DNA of 64,000 nucleotides from Zhengitettix transpicula. Lineage: Eukaryota; Arthropoda; Insecta; Orthoptera; Tetrigidae. The stretch lies in assembly GCA_037074705.1 (NCBI GenBank), contig CM073595.1, positions 73,828,139-73,892,138 of the forward strand, written 5' to 3'. The notes beneath the pieces were generated by a model. It ran no database searches. It worked only from the letters and a program-made list of their open reading frames with translations, and had not been told where the DNA came from. Numbering within the stretch: position 1 is the stretch's first letter; each line of letters begins with the position of its first letter. Position numbers and translations under genes: made by a program. Below are positions 12,990 through 23,591 of the stretch, one piece after another.

Positions 12990-13690
12990 TATGTATCAAT
13001 TTTTATTTTACGTCACCCAAGAACAATTACAAGACGTCCAACCACAGTCACGAACCTCAGATTGGAAGAAAATCACGAGTTTGATTGGGATAATGTTGAG
13101 ATATTGGATATTGAACAAAATTTATATAAACGGAACCTATCTGAAATTACACATATAAAAACTATCGCTCAATTCACATAGCGACACAATTGAGTTAAGC
13201 AATGTATATAACACTTTATTTGTCTAAATTGTTTATTCTGTTCTATTAATATAAACCATAACTGTAAGTTGTCTTTTGTAAAACTGTGTTTTCCATTTAT
13301 TACAAATCTACTCTTACGTGAACTTATTAACGTTACTGAGGGGCGTCTCTTATCTTGCTGTTCGGAGAAACCCCCAAGGTCACAGGGGTTTGGTATTACA
13401 AAATTCCCAGATGTCGGGACAAATCCCTCAAATAATTCATTCGTCTTGCTAAAAAATCTCGTTGGCGTCAAGTGAATTCTGTGCCTCGGACTCGTTTTCA
13501 AAAACTTGGTGAATTTATCGACATTGTAGTAATAGTTTGTTATAATAATTTGGTAAGATGTTAATTGTCTTTGTTTACTAAGTCCATGTGTTGATCATTT
13601 GTAAATATCTCCTCTTTAGGAGAATACCTGAAGAAGATACGAACACGTGTCGAAACGTCGTACCGCTATAAATAAAATAAAAAGTGTCTG
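12990..13690 (+). pseudogene. Penelope-like retroelement, 3' end (GIY-YIG domain tail)
   Basis: The plus frame ending at 13181 finishes with HEFDWDNVEILD followed by EQNLYKRNLSEITHIK. This matches the C-terminal GIY-YIG endonuclease region of Penelope-like elements as I know it ('fDW..v.ILD.E.ny..Rl.sEm..I'). A second remnant at 20.9-21.4 kb contains the same segment (FDWQNPKILD) preceded by HPPNQKGAMVYNLVDRA. Downstream non-coding sequence runs to a 3' motif CCTGAAGAAG...CGAAACG and an A-rich tail (ATAAATAAAATAAAA). The reverse transcriptase is absent, so this is a 5'-truncated, dead copy. Confidence 0.65.
13628..13657 (+). ncRNA. Possible minimal hammerhead ribozyme motif
   Basis: CTGAAGA is followed by a hairpin (GATACG, loop AACA, CGTGTC; six pairs with one G-T) and then GAAAC. 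This matches the hammerhead catalytic core CUGANGA - helix II - GAAA. Hammerhead motifs are known from the terminal regions of Penelope-like elements. One unpaired A lies between core and stem, so activity is uncertain. Related versions occur at 43498-43526, near 21325-21357 (decayed) and, on the minus strand, at 60519-60551. Confidence 0.4.
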
Positions 13691-15640
13691 TAAAAGGTCA
13701 ATAACTGATTTAAACATAGCCTCAGTCATAAAGTCTGTAGGAAGTCAGCATACAATTTACTTAGTATTTTACTGTCGCTCTTTTTCTTCATAATATTACT
13801 GGCATTTCTAAGTCAATTATTTGTCGTTTTAAAACTATAACTTCATCCCACTTTGCTGTATGGCTATTTTCTTTAAGGCGTGATGGAAGTGCAGTAAGCA
13901 TTCAAGGTTTTTTAAATCGTTTATCAGGTGTTAGTGTTAATTTCAGGTATGGAATTCCTAACTTCACTTCCTATTATTTCATAAATTTTCCTTTAACAGT
14001 TCTAATAATATTTTAAGATGAACCGACTGAAAAAAAAGACAAGATTTTCATTGCTTAGAAGCTGATCGTTTCTAAAGCATCACGACGAGAGTTTTTTTTT
14101 TTTAAAAAAATCCTGACATACTGGAATTTCCAAACTCGGCACATACATTAGTAAAGTCATTTACAACGAGGAGGAATTATTTACATAACAGTGCAAACAC
14201 AACATTTGCATAACTTATCATTTACGCGGGAATGTACCACAAAAGTATGAAACGATGAATAAATTACCATATTAGATTTAAGCAAAGTAATTAACTTTCT
14301 GCTTAGATACTCGCATTGTGCGCAAAACACTCTAGATTCGGGGCATTTTGCCAACAAGCGCGTAAATAAGAAAATAAGTTACGTAACTATACATTTACTG
14401 TGATCCGGTAAAATCTGTAATACTTCATCTGATCATATGTTTTTATTCGTCATGAACCGTTCATTATTTACTATTTTAATCGATTATTAAAGTAAACCTT
14501 GACACTTTCCACATCCTGGAAGTCTAGCTTCAAGAAGGTATGCGTGGAAAAATACTGAAATTACACATTCGATCCCGTTTTTCTGCTCAGTGAGTCCAGA
14601 TAGACGATTTACCATCTACGTATGCAAGTCTCGGTTTCCCGATCAGAAATTATGCTTTCAAGCGAAACTGGTCTCCTTTTACAGCAACGTTTACTTTGTC
14701 GAACGCTACTAATTTTCACGTACTGCGAAATGAGAAACTTAAGATTTATAGCTCTCCGATTATAAAAGCGGACATTTCAAGGTTGTTCGCAGGTCTGCCT
14801 CGGGCTTCTGTGAAAGCGTCGTGGACCGAATCGGCTTCAGTTTTAATTAAATCGCGTTACAGGGAGCAAATTAATACTTCTGTACTTCCAGTACTCAAGA
14901 TTCGGAACGAATTCAATTTCAGCGTAATAGAAACTGGACTTTTGCCGCAACGACGGGTTTTCAACCTTGAAACTAACGCGTTCGATTTCCTGCCTCATTA
15001 AGACTTTTAACGGGAGGAACAATTTACGTGAAATAATCTCATCTCTGTTGGTGTTTCCAATTTGCATGAGCTTCCTATTTGTTAGAACCCGACCAGCGTA
15101 AACGTTTACCGTGCTGCGGAAGCCGTAAATACTGGTGATCCTGTGCAATTTGTTGACTGACACTTGCAGTAAACATTGTTTTTTTTTTTTTTGGGGGGGG
15201 GGGGGTGTTCCATTGTAACGCGTGATCTTTAATTTATCAATGGGCGTATATTTTTAGTTTAATTGTATATGATTTCGGGGTGAGGGGGTTTCCTTGAGAC
15301 AATTTTGCCAGGCTGTAAAAGCTTTTATGGAAATATTTTTAAGCTCGTCAAAGGGCACTACATTTTGTAACTACGGTTTTGAGGAAAAGTACGAGGAAAA
15401 CCAAGATATCTGCCGATTTTAGGATATGGGACAACTTGTTTGATTTTATTTATTTTACTCCATTAGTCCTCGTATGAGAAAATAGGACACGTCAATACAT
15501 AAAATTACAATATTGCTACAATTATAAATAATTAGAAGTTAACATAAAAATACTAAAAATTCGGGAACACAAATTTCCCTGTCCAACATAAGTAAAATAA
15601 TATGAATAATAGCAAACATAATAATTGTTTAACTATACTA
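13691..15640. other. Intergenic; overlapping frames on both strands, unknown
   Basis: A plus frame (14696-15001, 101 residues) and a minus frame (15163-14843, 106 residues) overlap in a stretch of more even base composition. Neither shows a domain that I recognise, and neither has convincing splice or start context. A T-run followed by a G-run lies at about 15180-15205. Confidence 0.4.
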
Positions 15641-16020
15641 AGGGGATCGATATAGAAATGAACACACACTAGCGTTGGACAAGATTCAAAAACTTGCTGA
15701 AAAGTTGTTTGAGGTCGATTCTCGAACAATCCTCGCGAGCATTTAGAATCACTAAGCAGCAGGAGGAAACACGAGAGGCTTTCCGCAATGTACAAAGCTG
15801 GAAATAAATTGAAAATCATCTCTTGGCGCCAACTTATATTTCTAAAAATGACCACCCATTCAAAATTGAAGAAAAAGGGCAACGCACAGGCGTTGGCAAA
15901 TATTCATTTGTTAATAGATAAATTCGCGACTGGAATTCATTGCCTGCAGAATTACTGACGACTTTTCCTAAAAGCGGTGATCAGTTTAGACGTAGGCTAA
16001 GAAAACTACAATAATAATGG
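15641..16020 (+). pseudogene. LINE (insect jockey-like), C-terminal tail of ORF2
   Basis: Shifting plus-strand frames give ALDKIQKLAEKLFEVDSR, then a stretch with TYISKNDHPFKI, then RTGVGKYSFVNR, RDWNSLPAELLTTFPKS and FRRRLRKL. This run is the typical end of a widespread insect non-LTR retrotransposon ORF2, downstream of the reverse transcriptase. The polymerase and endonuclease are absent and there are several frameshifts, so it is a 5'-truncated dead copy. It ends in an ATAATAATGG-like tail. LTR copy B begins in the TA tract that follows. The minus-strand LINE at 54.7-56.2 kb belongs to the same broad group (VGKYSYLKRT). Confidence 0.75.
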
Positions 16021-16045
16021 GGTATTATATATATATATATATATG

Positions 16046-16985
16046 CTTGTTAATTAAGGCATTGTTTTGATTGAGAATTTAAATTGTTGGAAAAACATTA
16101 TGGACAGCGATAACCGGAAGCACAACAAGCAACAATGAAAAGAGTGTATTGTTGACTTGGTGGGGAGAGAAAAATTACGCGCTCAAAATTGCGAGACGGT
16201 TGAGAAGTCGTCGGTCGGATGGCGGACGCAGTTGCAGGCAGATATCAATTCAAAAAAAATTGCAGTATAAAGTCGGCGGGGAGAAACGACAGAATAAAGT
16301 TGTTCGTCGAAAGATTACAGTATAAAAGTTGGCAGTCAGCATTGAGGGGCAAAGCGAGAAGTCTTCAGTCGGCAGTCAGAACGAAAGAATGAGGTCCAGT
16401 CACAAACATGCTTTCAAATATTAAAAGTAAAGCAATCTTCAGTCGGGAAGGAGACACAGTGCGACTAGTGTTGTATTCGGTGGTCGAGCGTAGATTCATC
16501 ATGCTGGCCACAGACAAACTAGTGAGTTGCGTCTACAACATGGCTCACGAGATCTACGAATCCAGGTTGCAGAAAGTCGTCGGGAGATAACCAACTTCTT
16601 TTTTTTTTTTTTTTTTAAACCAATAGTGCTCATTAGAATCTGTGCATTAATAGAAGCTGTGAAAACCCCACCATTGTGCTTCGAAAGTTGAAAGAATCCT
16701 TTCCTGACGTAAGTAGCAAGAAAACCGTAAAATTTTTGTAAACCGAGTTAAAAGATAACGTCAGATCGTTCTTTAGTTTTGATAGAATAAATTGTTTAAA
16801 GTAATGTAAATTTTGTGTTCTTTGATTGTTTAATTATTCGGCCCTTATCAAACCCAGTTTGAGACCCTGAGATCCCTTTTTATATTTTGCAATTTTGTAT
16901 AATTGTTTTAAAGTATTGTCATAATAAATCTTGTTTGTTGTTTAAAGTTAATAGTTTTCCATTTAAAAACGCATAAAAAAATGAA
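16046..16985 (+). mobile_element. LTR-type element, copy B (3' end lost)
   Basis: Follows a (TA)n tract; the start is altered (TGCTTGTTAATTAAGGC). Markers present are a donor-like ACGTAAGTAGC near 16707, GTCAGAT near 16754, and AAACCCA...GACCCTGAGAT (16863-16873). The CTGGTACCAG palindrome is lost. A T-run of about 19 bases lies near 16600. The ATTACA end and primer site are missing where it meets copy C. The plus frame 16408-16590 falls inside it and is not a gene. Confidence 0.65.
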
Positions 16986-16989
16986 TAAT

Positions 16990-17963
16990 GATCAATTAGG
17001 TTTAATTAAATTATAGGAATCATTAACAACATTTATTAAGCTTTAAAAGAAATTTATTATTGTTGATAAATTTTACAATGTACAAAAACTATTTTGCATG
17101 CCAAATTTCATCCATTTAAAACAAATACTTTATTTTCATTTATTAATTCGTCGAATCTCTTCAGGACCATCACTGTGTTTGATAATTAGAACAAAATCAA
17201 TGTATACACTGACAATTAACAATTCAAAATATAAAAATTAACCTACAACAATATGAAAATAAGTGGACAGAAAGCTGAACGAAATGAAAACTGAACGAAA
17301 TCTGACTCGACGCTTTTAATTATCGTTTACAAATTTATATCAAAGTTTTGGTTACTCATGGACCGTCTGTCTGGTACCAGATCTCTCTCTTGTATCTTGA
17401 TAACTAACTCACTAAAAAGCCTTTTTTTACACTGACTCTACTTTATTGGAATTTTAATACACGCGCTTGAATTTCTCGTCCTCAGCTATCTGAAACCTCG
17501 GATGAGGCTTCCATTTCTGGTCAGCTAGCGGCTGCTGGATTCCTCAATGCGAAATTTGTTCCATCAGCGTGAAGCAACCTTTTTCTTCCCACGTTTGCAA
17601 ATTGTTATGAAAATCTCTCCATACAACTATTTGCTTGCTTCCATACAGGAACTCGCGATTTGCAATTAATATTTGCAGACTTTACTGTTTGATACTGTAT
17701 TATATGTCTCGTACTCAGATTTTAGCCTCTTCATATCATTGGCGATTCCAGACTATAACTTCTCGTATGCAGATTTTAGACTTTTTGTTTATCCTTTCTC
17801 GACTCAGGCTCAGTGCAGACTGCCGTTCCTTACGCGCGCGGTCTACATTTCCGCTTTTCGACAAAAGAAAAGAACTCGCCGCCATTGTTGTCTTTGATAG
17901 CTCATACCGCTACAATTCAATTTATAACAAAACAATTTAATGGCCTAATTAATTATTACCACA
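16990..17963 (-). mobile_element. LTR-type element, copy C
   Basis: Minus orientation. The start is TGTGGTAATAATTAATTAGGCC, reading down from 17963. Markers are CTGGTACCAG (17371-17380), AAATCTGACTC (the reversed GTCAGATTT motif) and a decayed tRNA-complementary motif (TCAGGACCATCACTG, about 17160). It belongs to the subfamily of copy N, sharing AACATTTATTAAGCTTTAAA and ATTTATTATTGTTGATAAATTT. It is joined tail-to-tail with B and head-to-head with D. The plus frames at 17635-18007 lie across it and are shadows. Confidence 0.7.
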
Positions 17964-17984
17964 ATATATATATATATATATATA

Positions 17985-20108
17985 TTGTGGTAATTAAAAA
18001 TACGTAATTATTTAATAAACAAAATTTTACGATTTTCATTATCGGCGGCGTAAATATAAGGATTGTTTACAAGAATATGGAGCCTTTAATACTTGCTTGC
18101 TAGAGTTGCATTGTTGCCTCAGGCAGCACTGGGACGTACAGAACTTGAGGTATTCAGAGTTGCTTGGACCAGGAAGGCGAAAGGTGCGTTTTGTGGAGTC
18201 CCTGATTCAAAGTTCCTGGTACCATATTTGAGCATGTATAATTAGGCAGCAGAGACATATTATTTTGAAGTCCCGGGTTTTGGAATTACAAGTCGAAAGT
18301 CTGAAGTATTTCGTCTATTGGCTTATTCATGCAATTATCGAAGTTTTAAGAAACAACGTTATCAACGGTTAAGAGCAGGAAGTGCTTTGTGTTTGAAAAC
18401 TACAACATCCATTTGTTTAAAAATTTATTTAACAAAACTTTTATCCAAAGATTATTTGTTTGTTAAATATAATACAGTATATACAAATTTAAAATATGTA
18501 CATAATTTACATGGTAGCATGATAATTCGGTTAATCCAGCAATTAACCTAAATTTTACAAAATTTTTATTCTTGTATCTAAATTTGTGTGTCTGAGGGGC
18601 ATACATTGTTGAGCTGTGGGAGTTCATTGGTGATATTGATTTTGATGGGTTGGATGGAATGGGTGGGTGGGGTCTGAGGGTATGAAGATGGGGTGGGTTA
18701 TGAGGTGCCAGAGTGTTCTGGGGGAAGGATGAGGTCGATAGAGCGTTTTCTCTTGAGGCGACGTGTGTGTAGTGGTGGGGGAGGGTTGCTGTGGAATTAC
18801 TGGATCGTGGTGTCAGGATTGTTGAAGGTTCTTTTGATTAATGAGGTTACGGGTTTGGTGATTATTCAGTTGACTTTGGGATGCTTAATGTCGTGGTGGA
18901 TTATGGAATTTCTGAGGTACCAGGGAGAGTTAGTGATGGTCCGAAGGATTATGTTTGGCTTTGTTTGCATTTTGGCTGAATGGGTTTTGACTGTCGCTCC
19001 ACAAATGGATGAGGCGTAGGTCCAGGTGGGTTGTATTATGAAGAGATATACTAGGCGTTTTGTGCTGAGGGCGAGTGGGGATTTTCTGTTTAGGAGAGTT
19101 CTGAAGTTAAGGTTGATTTTGGAGAGGAGGTGTTTAATGTGCGATTTCCAAGAGTGCTTTCAATAGAAGAGAAGTCCTAGGTAGGTGGTTTCTGTTTTTG
19201 TGGGTTTTTCGGCGTTGTTTAGATAGAGGGGGATGTGCGGAGGAGGGTTTTTGGGTAATGTGAATGGGACGGTTACTGATTTGGTGGGATTTATGCTGGT
19301 TCGCTATTGTTTGGACCAATACTCTAGGTGGGTGAGTGCTGACTGAAGACGTTATATACTGTAGGTGAGAGAGTAGGTTTGAGAAGATGTTGTGGAATAT
19401 CGTGGGAGATGATGCTGTATAGGAAGGGGGCAATAACTTCCTAGGGGAACACTTGCAGCGATGGGGTGGGGTTGGGAGATGTGATTATTTATTTTGATGG
19501 AGAAGGTTCTGTTGGAGAGGTAGTTGAGGAGTATTCTATAGTGGGTGTCATTTAGGTAATCTTTGATTTTTGAAAGAAGGGAAGGGTGATTAATTTTGTC
19601 GAAGGCCTTTTCGAAAAACATCCATTAAATTCAGTGAAATATGGCCTTTCTGTGATGTGTTTAACAAAAATCGAGTGAGATCGAGCCTAGACGAATAGCT
19701 AAGGGTAAAGTAAACAAAAAATGAATTTTATTAATTGTAAACCTAATGTGTAAATATAATTATCGTCAGATTTCGTATTTCAATAATTATTTAAGTCAGG
19801 AATTTTTCGCATTGTAAGTTTTTAATTGTCATTTTGTAACATTCTTTATTGGAGGCCCTGAAATTAAGCCGTGGCTCATTACCAACTTGTAAAATTTCAA
19901 TTGAGATAAGAATTTGTTTTTATTAATTTAATTTTGTGTTATATTTTGAATTATTGTTTTTAATTTAAAACCCTTTCATTTTAACTTTTAATTTGTTTAT
20001 AACGTAAGGCTTATCTTCACTTTAAAATGAATGTAAAACAATGTGAATATTACATTTTGGGCTCCATCGTGACGTTTATTTTAATTTAAAATCAAGTATT
20101 TATTTGTA

Positions 20109-20116
<8 letters not shown>
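17985..20116 (+). mobile_element. LTR-type element, copy D (split by a LINE)
   Basis: The 5' part begins TGTGGTAATTAAAAATACG after the (TA)n at 17964-17984 and runs to about 18413. The 3' part resumes at 19618 and runs through ATCGTCAGATTTCG, a decayed GCCCTGAAAT motif, the ATTACA end (20049-20054) and a primer-like TGGGCTCCATCGTGACG (20058-20074), up to the next (TA)n. Jockey LINE 1 lies between and is flanked by ACATCCATT on both sides. D therefore predates that LINE. Confidence 0.7.
18414..19617 (-). mobile_element. Jockey-clade LINE, 5'-truncated, copy 1
   Basis: Minus-strand reverse transcriptase remnant. FFEKAFDKINHPSLLSKIKD, then DTHYRILLNYLSNRTF (thumb-side RT motifs), then HITQKPSSAHPPLS and a LLLKALLEIAH segment, all with frameshifts. 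Its 3' end is toward 18414. A nine-base target duplication ACATCCATT is visible at 18405-18413 and 19618-19626, which fixes both boundaries and confirms insertion by target-primed reverse transcription. The plus-strand frame 18693-19019 is only the complement. Nearly the same sequence is present at 52438-53663. The endonuclease domain and RT N-terminus are absent. It sits inside LTR copy D. Confidence 0.85.
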
Positions 20117-20139
<23 letters not shown>

Positions 20140-20172
20140 TAGAGAGAGACAGAGAGAGAGAGAGAGAGACAG

Positions 20173-20253
<81 letters not shown>

Positions 20254-20432
20254 TATATGTATTATTAATCTCTATCTGGTTAGCGTGGTAAATAGCGGGA
20301 ATGATTTATTAGGAAATAATTATCAAATAAAAAAGTGAAGTGCAGTGTAAATAAATAAGGAGCGGTGGAACGTGTTGTTATTTTTCCAGGTAAATAATAA
20401 TAAACTTTACAAAGACAGTTGGTTTATTTTAC

Positions 20433-20470
<38 letters not shown>
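20117..20470. repeat. Compound TA / GA microsatellites
   Basis: (TA)n at about 20117-20140, (GA)n near 20141-20170, (TA)n at about 20177-20214, then (GA)n to about 20250. A further (TA)n lies at 20434-20468 after about 150 bp of ordinary sequence. Confidence 0.9.
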
Positions 20471-20471
<1 letters not shown>

Positions 20472-20599
20472 ATTTTTGTATTATTATTTTTATAGATATA
20501 ATAAGCACTGGGCAAAAGTAGCTTAATAATAGTAATAATACGGATTTCCGGAGTTAGGAACTTCTGGAAAACATCTGGCAATTAGAAGTTGTAAACCAG

Positions 20600-22090
20600 C
20601 TACGCTTAAAGTGGAGACACACTGTCACACGTCACGTACTGTCACGGGAATTCCCAAAAGTGTGCGATACTTCCTGCCAGTGTTGTCTTGTGGACCAGAC
20701 ACACACTTGTATCACGGTACGTCACGTGTCGTCACGTATCTGTGATCTGAGCTCGCACACATTTTAATGTCACGCCACGCCACGTTTTTCAATCTGTATT
20801 CTGTTTTAAATGTTGTCAAAGGCGCTTGAGGATCCCTAGTCACTTTTTTCGACGAGAGCAAAGAATTATTTTACTTAATTACCTTATACTTCCATTCTCA
20901 CCGATTGGTTCAGAAAACCTACATATTCAAGGCGTGTTCTCAATTTTGTTTTTGATCATCCTCCAAACCAAAAGGGAGCTATGGTATATAATCTTGTAGA
21001 CAGAGCTATTCTACTTATTAATACCCGTATCAAGGAACATGTCTAATATCAAACTTCCAACATATCACTTCGAAACGTACATTTGATTGGCAAAATCCTA
21101 AGATTTTAGACATTGACACTAGGTACAATTCCAGACTAATATCAGAGATCCTTCACATTACGTCAAACTTCACAACAAATAATGTACAACCAGATACTAT
21201 GTAACTCAACAATTTCTACAATCCATTATTATTACGCTAAACCTTTTTACTTTCCCATTGTCGATGCTTATTATTATCCCTTATTATTACGCAGTTTTGT
21301 CTCTCTAGGCTCTTCTTAGCACCCTGAAAAACAGTCAAGGACCCCAGAGCCATTGTGTGGTATCTATATTATCACTTATATTGTCTGTATTTGGCTATCT
21401 TTCTTATTAATAATTTTCAATAAGACGTATATTTTTTCATTTCAGAATATAATTCTGTTTTTAACACACTATCGCGTTTCAATCATCTACAATTTACGGA
21501 AATACACGTAACTTCAAGTGACTTCAAATATAATTATTTAATTGAATTTAAAATTTATCAACCCTACTTTTAATTTAATTATTTGATTTATCAATCTCAC
21601 TTACTATCGCTGTCTCGCGTATCTAAGTACATGGACTGAAATTTTTATATAATAATTAGAATCACACACCCGTAAAAATATATATGGTTGTAATATAAGA
21701 CCATCTTCAATAGTATAATACAGTATTATTCTTATAAACAAAACAGAATCTGTATAATATTCTATATTATATGTTATTGTCTCCAGTTTTAGACTGCAGG
21801 CTGCTTCAAATGGAAACAATATTTGGTATATCCGTGATGGTATTAGATTCATTCTTCCTGGAAGAGATGGGTAATGCACGGCTGATAGGTATACAGATGT
21901 AGACTCGTATATTGAAACAAAATGCTCTGAGCCACGCGCTGCTGTCACTTGTCAAAGTAGACTTTTGCTGGCCGTGAACAACGTGACGTGACAGCAATGT
22001 GCGATTGAGGCTGCAGTCGCGCTTCAACTTTATGGCCGGCACGTCACGTGACACTACGTGACGTGATAGCATGTAAGCGCCTCGAAAGGT
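20600..22090. mobile_element. Possible DNA transposon with CACGTCAC-rich ends
   Basis: The left side has AGTGGAGACACACTGTCACA followed by clusters of CACGTCACGT (20626-20790). The right side has the reverse arrangement (GACGTGACAGC near 21983; CACGTCACGTGACACTACGTGACGTGATA near 22040-22070). The facing, repeated motifs look like subterminal repeats of a DNA transposon, PIF/Harbinger-like or hAT-like by style. No transposase is recognised inside and no clean outer right terminus is seen. The Penelope remnant lies within. Low confidence. Confidence 0.35.
20885..21420 (+). pseudogene. Penelope-like retroelement remnant, C-terminal
   Basis: Shifting plus frames read HPPNQKGAMVYNLVDRAILL, then FDWQNPKILD, DTRYNSRLISEILHIT and a tail. 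These are the linker and GIY-YIG nuclease region of a Penelope-like element. The downstream 3' non-coding part (TCTCTAGGCTCTTCTTAGCACC...CATTGTGTGGTAT...TATTATCACTTAT) is shared with 43471-43590, where no coding part remains. Stops and frameshifts are frequent. The hammerhead-like motif after the coding part is decayed here (CCTGAAAAACAG...CAGAGCC). It is dead and 5'-truncated. Confidence 0.7.
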
Positions 22091-22387
22091 ACGCCTGGCG
22101 CTATTGTCTGACGATTAGGAGAAAACCTAGAAATTGTGGGATACGTGGGAACGTGACCCGTAGCGTTAAAAAACCCAGACTTCCAAAGGATAATTCTGAA
22201 AAAGCAAGGGAAAAGGAGACTAAACGATTGCTGTATACGATAATTTGGTTTGGATAATACAATCAATAACAGGAGAAGAAGACGAGGTGATACGGAACAG
22301 CCTGCAAAGGGTTGTCTTGATCCAACCAGCGGCCAAGTTCTGTCGATCAGGCCAGTGGAGACGAGAGTCTGATTTTAAATCTTTGTG

Positions 22388-23591
22388 GATTGAGACCCTG
22401 AGAGTCTTTGCGCAGCCAACAGACTGCGAACTCAAGGTTCGGAATTTGAGGACCAAGCCTGGGAAGGAAGGAGGATTGAGACCTGGAGAGTCTTTGCGTG
22501 GCCCACAGGCTGCGGCCTCAAGCTTCGGAATTTGAGGACCAAGCCTGAGAAGGAAGGAGGATTGAGACCTGGAGAGTCTTTGCGTAGCCAACAGACTGCG
22601 GCCTCAAGCTTCGGAATTTGAGGACCAAGCCTGAGAAGGAAGGAGGATTGAGACCTGGAGAGTCTTTGCGCAGCCAACAGACTGCGGCCTCAAGGTTCGG
22701 AATTTGAGGACCAAGTCTGAGAAGGAAGGAAGATTGAGACCTGGAGAGTCTTTGCGCAGCCAACAGACTGCGAACTCAAGGTTCGGAATTTGAGGTCCAA
22801 GCCTGGGAAGGAAGGAGGATTGAGACCTGGAGAGTCTTTGCGCAGCCAACAGACTGCGAACTCAAGGTTCGGAATTTGAGGACCAAGCCTGGGAAGGAAG
22901 GAGGATTGAGACCTGGAGAGTCTTTGCGCAGCCAACAGACTGCGAACTCAAGGTTCGGAATTTGAGGACCAAGCCTGGGAAGGAAGGAGGATTGAGACCT
23001 GGAGAGTCTTTGCGTGGCCCACAGGCTGCGGCCTCAAGCTTCGGAATTTGAGGACCAAGCCTGAGAAGGAAGGAGGATTGAGACCTGGAGAGTCTTTGCG
23101 TAGCCAACAGACTGCGGCCTCAAGCTTCGGAATTTGAGGACCAAGCCTGAGAAGGTAGGAGGATTGAGACCTGGAGAGTCTTTGCGCAGCCAACAGACTG
23201 CGGCCTCAAGGTTCGGAATTTGAGGACCAAGTCTGAGAAGGAAGGAAGATTGAGACCTGGAGAGTCTTTGCGCAGCCAACAGACTGCGAACTCAAGGTTC
23301 GGAATTTGAGGTCCAAGCCTGGGAAGGAAGGAGGATTGAGACCTGGAGAGTCTTTGCGCCGCCAACAGACTGCGAACTCAAGATTTTGAATATGAGGACC
23401 AAGCCTGAGAAGGAAGGAGTATTGAGACCTGGAGAGTCTTTGCGCAGCCAACAGACTGCGAACTCAAGATTCGGAATTTGAGGACCAAGCCTGGGAAGGA
23501 AGGAGGATTGAGACCTGGAGAGTCTTTGCGCAGCCAGCAGACTGCGAACTCAAGATTCAGCATTTGAGGACCAAGCCTGCGAAGGAAGTGA
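22388..23591. repeat. 86-bp satellite, 14 units, with 516-bp higher-order period
   Basis: Tandem units of 86 bp, each running GATTGAGACCTGGAGAGTCT, TTGCGCAGCCAACAGACTGCG, then a variable part (CCTCAAGCTTCGG, AACTCAAGGTTCGG or similar) and ATTTGAGGACCAAGCCTG, ending in GGAAGGAAGGAG. Variant units recur every six units: the GTGGCCCACAGGCTGCG variant at 22495 and 23011 is 516 bp apart, and the next three units repeat in step. Minus-strand frames of about 81 codons appear every 86 bp because the unit is almost stop-free. Since 86 is not divisible by three the frame changes each unit, so these are not taken as genes. Confidence 0.95.

Noticed and set aside
14696..15163. Overlapping 101- and 106-residue frames on opposite strands
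   Set aside because: No domain recognised, no splice or start context; likely chance.
18693..19019. Plus-strand 108-residue frame (and the similar 52605-52985)
   Set aside because: Complement of the jockey LINE; the coding sense is minus.
22220..23563. Series of 81-residue minus-strand frames starting MAAQRLSRSQ
   Set aside because: They repeat every 86 bp with the satellite unit and switch frame each unit; they are a by-product of a stop-poor tandem repeat.
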